Positions 1-5,296 of a DNA stretch of 10,879 nt are shown one piece after another. Each line of letters opens with the position of its first letter. The first letter of the stretch is position 1. The translations under genes and the position numbers were made by a program. Source of the DNA: DATILI01 sp035476635 (lineage in GTDB: Bacteria > Pseudomonadota > Gammaproteobacteria > Burkholderiales > Burkholderiaceae_C); NCBI GenBank assembly GCA_035476635.1, contig DATILI010000028.1, positions 1 to 10,879 on the forward strand, written 5' to 3'. A model generated the notes under the pieces. The model saw nothing but the letters and a program-made list of their open reading frames with translations. It did not search any database and was not told where the DNA came from.

Positions 1-97
1 TGGCGCTACTGGTGGCGGGAGCGATGAGGAGCAGCAGCGACAGGGCGGCGGCGCACAGGGCACAAGCTCGCTTGAACGTCGGATGGTTGTTCGCCAT
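1..97 (-). CDS. Exported protein, N-terminal fragment (signal peptide only)
   Basis: Only the first 32 codons lie in the window; the gene continues past the left edge. The visible peptide begins MANNHPTFKRAC and has a basic n-region (K9, R10), then a hydrophobic stretch rich in Ala and Leu (CAAALSLLLLIAP), then a small-residue segment (ATSSA) that suits signal peptidase I cleavage. It should therefore be exported through Sec to the periplasm or beyond. The ATG is fixed by a perfect AGGAGG 11 nt upstream. The mature protein is not visible, so no family can be assigned. The adjacent histidine-kinase remnant may hint at a signalling-associated envelope protein, but that is only a guess. Confidence 0.72.
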   Translation of the reverse strand, partial: MANNHPTFKRACALCAAALSLLLLIAPATSSA

Positions 98-108
98 GGT
101 TTTGTCTT

Positions 109-114
109 CCTCCT
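109..114 (-). promoter_or_regulatory. Ribosome binding site of the left-edge exported gene
   Basis: On the minus strand this reads AGGAGG, followed by 11 nt and then the ATG ending at position 97. It is the strongest Shine-Dalgarno match in the window and supports the start of a gene of which only the signal peptide is visible. Confidence 0.7.
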
Positions 115-204
115 GCGTCGTTCAAATGAACTTGTTTCGGCGCGCATGCTACGGCGAAACGCGCAAGGGGATTGCAAACAATTGACAACTGTGTCCGCTT
201 GTAA

Positions 205-402
205 CGCTGCGCGCCAAGCCCTGTCCTTGAGTCCGATGCCTTGCCGCAGGCCCAGGGCGCGGGCATCGACCTGGGTATCGCATTCGGCCCGAAGCCGGGG
301 CCGGTCCGCGTTTGGGCCCAAGCCGAAGCGCTGCGCATCATGCTGGACAACGCCCGGAAGTACACGCCAGCACCCGGCCGTGGACACGTGGCTCGGCGCA
401 CC
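205..402 (+). pseudogene. Sensor histidine kinase remnant (HATPase N-box region)
   Basis: The frame opens just after an in-frame TAA (202-204) and has no credible start or ribosome binding site. Its translation contains LPQAQGAGIDLGIAF (from 241) and ALRIMLDNARKYTP (328-369). These resemble the beginning of the ATP-binding domain of QseC/TctE-like kinases, where a 'gId(L)' strand is followed by 'aLr.ml.NLldNA.kYTP'. The N-box is about four to five residues too short: MLDNARKYTP instead of a form like MLxNLLxNAxKYTP. No dimerisation domain precedes it and no G1/F/G2 boxes follow in this frame before TGG-TAG at about 456. I read it as a small relic of a deleted two-component kinase. It lies just past the 3' end of the FGE-like gene on the other strand. 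Family recognition is by eye only. Confidence 0.55.
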
Positions 403-413
403 GACCGCCGCAC

Positions 414-1655
414 TCACAAGGCCCGGGCCGCAACCCGAAAGCCAACCGAATGGTAGGCACCGCCGGGGGCGCGGCCTTCGCCCCGCCCCGTTGACTTGCC
501 GCTGGCGCTGGTCGAATACCAGGAACCGCCCTTCACGCAATTGACACTGGTGCCGGATTCGGCGCCGTTGCTGGCGGTGTTGACGGTCGAGGTCCATTCG
601 TAGGCGTTGCCCGCCATGTCCAGGCAACCGCACCAGCTGGCGCCACCGGCAAAGCTGCCTACCGTGGTGGTGTAGCCGCCGAACCGGTGCACCAGCTCGT
701 CATAGGTGTCGGAATTGGCGAAGTCAGCCCAGGTCCTGTTCGTGGTGCTGTCGTATTGCCAGCCGGTGACGCCGCCGCTGCTGTTCATGCTCAAGACCCT
801 GGCCAGGGGAGCTGTGTCGTTCGTCAACGGCGTGGCGCCGTCGGACAGAGTCGTCACCGTCTCATCGTTGTAGTAGGTCAGCGTCTGGATGCCGGAGTCG
901 GCCAGCACGAAGCGGGTGCACAGCGCGTTGCAGTTGTAGACGGTGCCGAGCACGCCGGTGCTGCTGTTGAAGCTCAGGTTCGCCGCTGTCCCCCAAGGGA
1001 AACTGTAGGTCGTGTTGCCGCCCAGCGCCGCGTACTCCCACTCGCCTTCGGTGGGCACGTAGAACACATACCCGGGGATCTGCGTCGTGAGCCAGGCGCA
1101 GTAGGCCTTGGCGTCGTTGCAGGAGACAAAAAGGACGGGGTGGTCCTCCTTGCCCGCGGGGTAGCTGCCATCATTCCAATAGCTGCCGGGGCTGTAGCTG
1201 GCGCCCACGGCGTTCATGAACGCCTTCCAGTTGGCGTTGGTCACCAGGTACTTGCCCATGAAGTAGGGAACGAGCATGGCCCCGCTGCTGCTGTCGCTGA
1301 CGACGCCCGTCACCGGATCGGTGGTGGTGCTGGCAATGCCGGCATGGAAGGCGTAGTTGACCGTGCCGCTGGCGACCACGCGAACGAAGTCGGCCAGGGC
1401 CGGCATCTTGGGTGTCGTCGAGGTACCGGTGCGGGCCCAGATCCAGGGGCTGGCCGTGGTCTCCACGGCCGTACCACCGGACGATGCTCCGCTGGAAGAG
1501 GCGCTGCTGGCGCTGCTGCTGTCGGCAGCGGTGGTGGCTGACCCACCGCCGCCGCATGCACCGAGCGCGCCCAGGCCAACTGCCGCCAGCGAGCCCAGCA
1601 GGGTGCGGCGGGCCATGCCACCATCGCCCCGCTCACTGGCCTTGGTGCCACGCAT
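414..1655 (-). CDS. FGE-sulfatase (SUMF1-fold) family lipoprotein, lacking the usual catalytic cysteines
   Basis: This 413-residue protein has a twin-arginine-like signal (MARRTLLGSLAAV, R16-R17) ending in a lipobox LGAC at Cys34, then a Ser/Ala-rich linker to about residue 66. The rest follows the formylglycine-generating-enzyme fold: FMGKYLVTNANWKAFM (132-147), HPVLFVSCNDAKAYCAWL (172-189), VPTEGEWEYAALGG (200-213), DMAGNAYEWT (346-355), VKGGSWYS (374-381) and GFRVAA (405-410). True FGEs carry a copper-binding Cys pair just after GGSW; here that segment is GGSWYSTSASGKSTGR, with no Cys. Sulfatase activation is therefore unlikely, and another oxidative or binding role is more plausible. Seven other cysteines remain (Cys179, 186, 242, 246, 342, 344, 373). 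The ATG overlaps the TGA of the upstream dioxygenase gene (TGATG), so translation is probably coupled. M14 (position 1616) is an alternative start that gives a standard-length signal. The fold call is firm; the substrate is unknown. Confidence 0.87.
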   Translation of the reverse strand: MRGTKASERGDGGMARRTLLGSLAAVGLGALGACGGGGSATTAADSSSASSASSSGASSGGTAVETTASPWIWARTGTSTTPKMPALADFVRVVASGTVNYAFHAGIASTTTDPVTGVVSDSSSGAMLVPYFMGKYLVTNANWKAFMNAVGASYSPGSYWNDGSYPAGKEDHPVLFVSCNDAKAYCAWLTTQIPGYVFYVPTEGEWEYAALGGNTTYSFPWGTAANLSFNSSTGVLGTVYNCNALCTRFVLADSGIQTLTYYNDETVTTLSDGATPLTNDTAPLARVLSMNSSGGVTGWQYDSTTNRTWADFANSDTYDELVHRFGGYTTTVGSFAGGASWCGCLDMAGNAYEWTSTVNTASNGAESGTSVNCVKGGSWYSTSASGKSTGRGEGRAPGGAYHSVGFRVAARAL

Positions 1656-2596
1656 CAAACGCTCACGCCCACCGTCAGCGTGGCGGCGTAGCCGGCCGCA
1701 TTGCTGCCCGTGACCGTGGCCAATTCCAGCGCATAGCCGTCGCTGAAGACGTTGTCGCTGGCCAGGCTGCTCTTGGCAAAGTTGGCGGCGCTGCCGGTGT
1801 AGATGGAGCTCGCGTAGACCGCGCTGCAAGCGGCGGGAGCCAGGGCGATCTGCGAGGTCTTGATGTCGTTGTTGCCGCTGGTGGCCGAGGCCAGGCTGGA
1901 AAACACCTCGAAATGGATGTGCGGCCAGCGTCCGTCGTAGCAGCCCGGGAAGATGCTCGTGAAGGTCACGCTGCCCGCGCTGTCGGTGACCTGTACGCCG
2001 CGCAGATAGTTCTGTCCGGCAATGGCTGCGGTGTACATGGAGTAGCGCCCAAGCGCGTCGCAATGCCACAGGTAGACCGCGAAGCCCGCGAGCGAAGCGC
2101 AGCTCTTGGCCACGTTGACAACGTTCAAGGTGATGGTGAGCGGGATGCCCGTGGCCGTGCCCGAGGAACTGCCGAAGCTGGAGACGATGTTGCTGCGCAC
2201 GATACCCGATTGCGTCAGCGCATTGGCGATCCCGCCGTTGGTGCCGTTGTTCGTGCCATCGCCGGGATAGGGGCCCGCGGTTTCGCTGGGGATCTGGCTG
2301 CAGGAGCTGCTGCCCGACGTTGTGGTTGATGTCGTGGTTGACGTCGAAGTGGAAGTGGAGCTGGAGGTTCCCGTGCTCGTGCTTCCTGTGGCACCGCCGC
2401 GCGCCCCCGCCGTGCCGCCGCCGACGCGCAAAAGGTCTTCGGTGGCAGCGCTGGTCGCGTCCCCTCCGCCGCCCCCGCAGCCGACGATCGGCAATGCCGC
2501 ACCGGCGCCCAGCCAGCGCAGGGCTTGCCGGCGCGAGCGGGCGAGGCGGTCCAGGGTTGCGAGATCGTGTACGAGGCCGTGCGGGTGCAATTGCAT
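1655..2596 (-). CDS. Intradiol ring-cleavage dioxygenase-like lipoprotein
   Basis: This 313-residue protein belongs to the protocatechuate/catechol dioxygenase superfamily, whose non-haem Fe(III) enzymes open catechol-type rings between the two hydroxyls. The export signal has a twin arginine (SRRQALRWLG, R22-R23) and a lipobox IVGC at Cys40. It is followed by a Gly/Ser/Thr-rich linker to about residue 99. The catalytic domain shows SETAGPYPG (104-112), AVYLWHCDALGRYS (173-186) and FPGCYDGRWPHIHFEV (216-231). The predicted iron ligands are Tyr185, Tyr220, His226 and His228, and Arg223 sits where the catalytic Arg is expected. All ligands are present, so it should bind iron. The start ATG has AGGA 6 nt upstream; an upstream in-frame extension to 2797 would run through the promoter and the divergent gene. 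It is the first gene of an operon with the FGE-like gene. Secreted members of this family are often annotated without a known substrate, and none can be assigned here. Confidence 0.88.
   Translation of the reverse strand: MQLHPHGLVHDLATLDRLARSRRQALRWLGAGAALPIVGCGGGGGDATSAATEDLLRVGGGTAGARGGATGSTSTGTSSSTSTSTSTTTSTTTSGSSSCSQIPSETAGPYPGDGTNNGTNGGIANALTQSGIVRSNIVSSFGSSSGTATGIPLTITLNVVNVAKSCASLAGFAVYLWHCDALGRYSMYTAAIAGQNYLRGVQVTDSAGSVTFTSIFPGCYDGRWPHIHFEVFSSLASATSGNNDIKTSQIALAPAACSAVYASSIYTGSAANFAKSSLASDNVFSDGYALELATVTGSNAAGYAATLTVGVSV
2303..2386 (-). repeat. Low-complexity Ser/Thr linker repeat inside the dioxygenase gene
   Basis: This stretch encodes residues 71-98 of the dioxygenase-like lipoprotein, almost entirely Ser, Thr and Gly (for example SSSTSTSTSTTTSTTTS). 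The DNA is built from short, imperfect tandem GTNGANGT-type units. It separates the lipid anchor from the catalytic domain and may act as a flexible spacer. Such tracts can change length between strains. Confidence 0.6.
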
Positions 2597-2645
2597 GATG
2601 GTTCCTGTTCGTGATGGTTGGTGCGTGGGGAGGTCCACGGCGTGA

Positions 2646-2674
2646 AATCTAACATTTGGGAAAATTTCCCACAA
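2646..2674 (-). promoter_or_regulatory. Predicted sigma-70 promoter for the dioxygenase/FGE-like operon
   Basis: On the minus strand there is a -35 candidate TTGTGG (2674-2669), a 17-bp spacer and a -10 candidate TAGATT (2651-2646). This predicts a start of transcription near 2639 and a leader of about 43 nt. The match is moderate (3/6 and 4/6). The spacer is almost filled by the first palindromic operator, an arrangement typical of a repressible promoter. Confidence 0.42.
2657..2671. promoter_or_regulatory. Palindromic operator candidate 1
   Basis: TGGGAAAATTTCCCA is a perfect inverted repeat with 7-bp arms around one central base. It lies between the -35 and -10 of the predicted minus-strand promoter, so a bound protein would block that operon. 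It matches the second site at 2704-2718, with 47 bp between centres. Confidence 0.6.
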
Positions 2675-2703
2675 GGTTTTTATGCAACAACATGTTAATT
2701 TAG

Positions 2704-2718
2704 TGGGAAATATTCCCA
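2704..2718. promoter_or_regulatory. Palindromic operator candidate 2
   Basis: TGGGAAATATTCCCA is an inverted repeat with 6-bp arms (TGGGAA/TTCCCA) around a 3-bp centre. It ends 15 bp before the ATG of the DUF6502 gene, where a bound protein could stop transcription or initiation of that gene. It shares the TGGGAA-A-N-TTCCCA pattern with operator 1. The local AT-rich sequence stands out against the GC-rich surroundings. Confidence 0.6.
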
Positions 2719-2733
2719 TGAGACAATCACGCC

Positions 2734-3594
2734 ATGAGCGATTTCGCGCGCACGCCACAGAACCGCCTCGCGCTGGAGCAGGCGGCGGTGATTGCACAGC
2801 CGCTGGCCACCTGGCTGGTGCGCTCCGGCGTGGGCTATCGCGAATTCGCCGAGGCGCTGAAGGTGGTCTACCTGCAGGCGGCTCAGGCGGAGCTGGAGAG
2901 AACGGGCGGCAAGCAAACCGACTCCGCGCTGAACCTCCTCTCGGGGCTGCATCGCAAGGACATTCGTGCGCTGCTTCCGGGGGTGCTGATTCCGTTCGGG
3001 CAGGCGGCGGCCGAGGTCGGCCGCTCGACGCCCGCGAACGAGGTGGTCACACGCTGGCTGGCGGAGCACGACGGAAAACCGCTGCCGTTTACCGGCGAAA
3101 CCGATTCATTCGAGGCCGTCGCGCGCTCCGTCTCGCGCGACATCGGCCCCCGGTCCCTGCTGGACGACCTGCTGCGCCTGGGCGTGGTGCGCGACACGGG
3201 CGAGCGCGTGGAGCTCGTCCAACAGGCCTTCATCCCGGACTCGCATCGGGACGAGGCCGCGCGCATGGTGGGCGGCAGCGTCAGCGACCACCTGAGCGCG
3301 GCGGTGCACAACCTGAGCGGCGCCGACGGCAAGACCCACCTCGATCAGAGCGTCTTCGCGGATGGCCTGAGCGCTGACTCGGTCCGCGAACTGGAGCGCC
3401 TGTCCAATCGCTTGTGGCGACAGGTGTTGACCAGCCTGGTCAAGGCGGCAGAACCGCTGGAAGCGGCGGACAGGAAGAAGGGCGGCACGCGCCGCTTTCG
3501 GCTGGGGATGTACAGCTTCAGCGGGCCCATGGCGCCTGCGCCGGAAACAGCGGACACAGCCGTCAAGGGCCAAAAAAAGGGACGCAAGAAATGA
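2734..3594 (+). CDS. DUF6502 family protein, predicted winged-helix DNA-binding regulator
   Basis: This 286-residue soluble protein has no signal peptide or membrane segment. Residues 24-80 match the characteristic DUF6502 start: TWLVRSGVGYREFAEALKVV (26-45), then QTDSALNLLSGLHRKDIRAL (61-80). This reads as helix-turn-helix, with a small conserved 'tGl.RK.v..L' recognition region. A second helix-plus-wing-like segment (RDIGPRSLLDDLLRLGVV, 135-152) ends in VQQAFIPD (162-169). The C-terminus is a Lys/Arg tail (KGQKKGRKK) that could add nonspecific nucleic-acid affinity. The biochemical role of the family is, to my knowledge, not established; DNA binding is inferred from the HTH-like region. The ATG at 2734 is chosen because the preceding ATG (2718) is out of frame; the ribosome binding site is weak. 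Its stop overlaps the DUF5666 gene start by four bases (ATGA). The two upstream palindromes make it the natural candidate to regulate itself and the divergent operon. Confidence 0.85.
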   Translation: MSDFARTPQNRLALEQAAVIAQPLATWLVRSGVGYREFAEALKVVYLQAAQAELERTGGKQTDSALNLLSGLHRKDIRALLPGVLIPFGQAAAEVGRSTPANEVVTRWLAEHDGKPLPFTGETDSFEAVARSVSRDIGPRSLLDDLLRLGVVRDTGERVELVQQAFIPDSHRDEAARMVGGSVSDHLSAAVHNLSGADGKTHLDQSVFADGLSADSVRELERLSNRLWRQVLTSLVKAAEPLEAADRKKGGTRRFRLGMYSFSGPMAPAPETADTAVKGQKKGRKK

Positions 3595-5216
3595 AGAAGA
3601 TCCTTTCCGCCACGGCGCTCGGGCTGGCACTGCTGCTGGCCAGCCTGCTGCCCGGATGTGGTGGCAGCCAGGTGGCGGGCGTGGGCAGCGGTGGCTCCGG
3701 CCTGGCGGGCGGGACGGTCAGTGGCTACGGCAGCGTCTATGTGGACGGCGTCGAGATCGACGACAGCCAATCCTTCAATTTGTCCGAGAACGCCGATGGG
3801 TCCACCACCACGGTGGCGCTCAAGTTGGGGCAGCGCGTCGGCGTGCAGCACGGCAGCGACGGTCGGGCGATCCGCATCATGGTCGAGCCCGCGCTGGTCG
3901 GCACGGTCACGCAGGTGCACGCAACCGGCCTGTCGATGCTGGGCCAGCAGGTGGTGGCGAACACGGACCCGGCGAACGGGCCCTTGACCGTGTTCGGTGG
4001 CGGCTATCTCGCCTTGAGCGACGTCGTGCCTGGCGATGCCGCCGAAGTCCACGGCAGCCGGGACGCCCTGGGATCGATCGTCGCAACGCGCATCGAGAAG
4101 CTTTCCTCCTTGCAACAGCTCGTGCTGACTGGCCTGGTGGCGCGACGCGATGCGGCCTCTCCAGCATTCACCATTGGTGGCTTGCAGGTACGCTTCGATC
4201 CGGCGAGCGTGACGCCATCCGAGGCACAACTGGGCGACGGTGCTTTCGTCCGGATCTGGGCACCGGCCCTCGCCGTGCAGGGCGCAGTCCTGTCTGCCAC
4301 GCGCATCCGCATTGCCCCCCCGGCGCTGGATACGGCGCAGGCCGGCGCAAAGGTCCAATACGCAGGCGTGGTCTCCGGCCATGCCAGCATGGGCAGCACG
4401 TTGAGAATCGAAGGCGTGCTGGTGCGCCTCGCCAGCGCAACGGTGGTCTCGCCTTCCGCGATGGCGCTGGGCAATGGCGTCTACGCCCGTGTGGACGGCG
4501 TGATGAACGCTGATGGCTCGCTGGCGGCCACCGCTGTCCAAGTGCGTCAGGACGGTGCCGCCGATGCGTCCGGCCGGGTGATCCTGTCGGGCCCCATCGG
4601 CACACTGCTGAATGCCAAATCGTTCGTGGTGCGCAGCGTGGCCGTCGATGCTTCCTCCATCGACGTGGCCAAGGCCTGTCCGGGCACCGCACTGGCCCCA
4701 GGCGTCCAGGTCGAGGTCGAGGCCCTCCAGCAAGTCGGCACGGACGTGGTCAAGGCTGTGACTTTGTCCTGCCTCAACTCCAATGCGATTGCGCAATCTG
4801 CCACCCGTGAAGCACGTGGACACGTCAGCATTGTCAACACCGGCGCAAGAACCTTGACGCTTGCAATGGAGGGCGGCGGCACGCAAGCTGTGCAGTGGGA
4901 CGAGAAGACCGCTTTCCTGGGAGCAGGTCCGCAAGCGCTGCTCGGAACCGAAATCATTGTCGTGGGCTATGCAGGGGCGGCCAATGTGCTGATCGCCCGC
5001 GAGATCCGCTCGCCAGGCGAGCAGGAAGCTGATCGTTTCGACCCGGCCAATGGCCAAACGGCCTGGGACCAATACGACAACCAATTTCGTCCCGAAGGCG
5101 ACGCACCACCGCCCTCCCCTGCAACACCCCCGGCTACGACGAGCCCGCCAGGCAGCGCAGCCATGGGCGCCCCAACTGCGACAGCGGGACCTGCCTTCGT
5201 GCCAGGGCGCCGCTAA
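3591..5216 (+). CDS. DUF5666 multi-repeat lipoprotein
   Basis: This 541-residue protein has a lipoprotein signal: basic MKK, a hydrophobic core and a lipobox LPGC at Cys23. The mature part is a chain of about six related small beta-barrel (OB-like) DUF5666 units of some 65-75 residues. They begin near GGTVSGYGSVYVDG (40-53), VGTVTQVHATGLSMLG (103-118), LTGLVARRDAAS (about 178), YAGVVSGHASMGSTL (about 256), LSGPIGTLLNAKSF (about 336) and ARGHVSIVNTGARTL (about 412). Each starts with a 'G.V' strand and ends near a 'v.v.g' or 'a..i.i' strand. The C-terminal 50 residues are Pro/Ala/Thr-rich and probably disordered. Its ATG overlaps the DUF6502 stop (ATGA), with AAGGGA about 8 nt upstream, so the two proteins are made together. 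The function of DUF5666 is not known; an extracytoplasmic binding or scaffold role is inference. Confidence 0.87.
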   Translation: MKKILSATALGLALLLASLLPGCGGSQVAGVGSGGSGLAGGTVSGYGSVYVDGVEIDDSQSFNLSENADGSTTTVALKLGQRVGVQHGSDGRAIRIMVEPALVGTVTQVHATGLSMLGQQVVANTDPANGPLTVFGGGYLALSDVVPGDAAEVHGSRDALGSIVATRIEKLSSLQQLVLTGLVARRDAASPAFTIGGLQVRFDPASVTPSEAQLGDGAFVRIWAPALAVQGAVLSATRIRIAPPALDTAQAGAKVQYAGVVSGHASMGSTLRIEGVLVRLASATVVSPSAMALGNGVYARVDGVMNADGSLAATAVQVRQDGAADASGRVILSGPIGTLLNAKSFVVRSVAVDASSIDVAKACPGTALAPGVQVEVEALQQVGTDVVKAVTLSCLNSNAIAQSATREARGHVSIVNTGARTLTLAMEGGGTQAVQWDEKTAFLGAGPQALLGTEIIVVGYAGAANVLIAREIRSPGEQEADRFDPANGQTAWDQYDNQFRPEGDAPPPSPATPPATTSPPGSAAMGAPTATAGPAFVPGRR

Positions 5217-5230
5217 TTTGCACGGATCTC

Positions 5231-5264
5231 CTTAAGCCACGCCTAAGCTGGCGTCCCCATAGTC
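5231..5264 (+). promoter_or_regulatory. OmpR-family (PmrA/QseB-like) box and promoter of the protease gene
   Basis: A direct repeat CTTAAG-N5-CCTAAG (5231-5247, 11-bp period) is followed after 11 bp by a -10 candidate CATAGT (5259-5264). The repeat resembles the PmrA/QseB-type box (CTTAAG-N5-CTTAAG). Its spacing from the -10 fits activators of the OmpR/PhoB family, which replace a -35 element. No good TTGACA-like -35 is present. Transcription would begin near 5271, leaving a leader of about 26 nt. Confidence 0.45.
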
Positions 5265-5296
5265 ACGGCATCCCCGTTTCAACCCTGGAGATGACC

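Noticed and set aside
182..187. TTGACA resembling a -35 element upstream of the kinase remnant
   Set aside because: No acceptable -10 lies 16-18 bp downstream (CGCTGC there), and no intact gene follows on that strand.
312..321. TTGGGCCCAA palindrome
   Set aside because: Ten bases in GC-rich DNA inside the kinase remnant, with no partner site, promoter or U-tract; likely chance.
687..2329. Two overlapping plus-strand open frames opposite the FGE-like and dioxygenase genes
   Set aside because: The minus-strand genes carry conserved motifs over the whole stretch; the plus-strand translations are low-complexity.
2682..3377. Alternative plus-strand frame starting before the DUF6502 gene
   Set aside because: It is out of frame with the conserved DUF6502 motifs and overlaps the second palindrome; its translation is Arg/Gly/Ala-rich without motifs.
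3345..5084. Long open frame (579 codons) on the minus strand opposite the DUF5666 gene
   Set aside because: It lies antisense to a clear lipoprotein gene, its translation is rich in His, Arg and Gln as expected of a GC-rich shadow frame, and it shows no domain or ribosome binding site.
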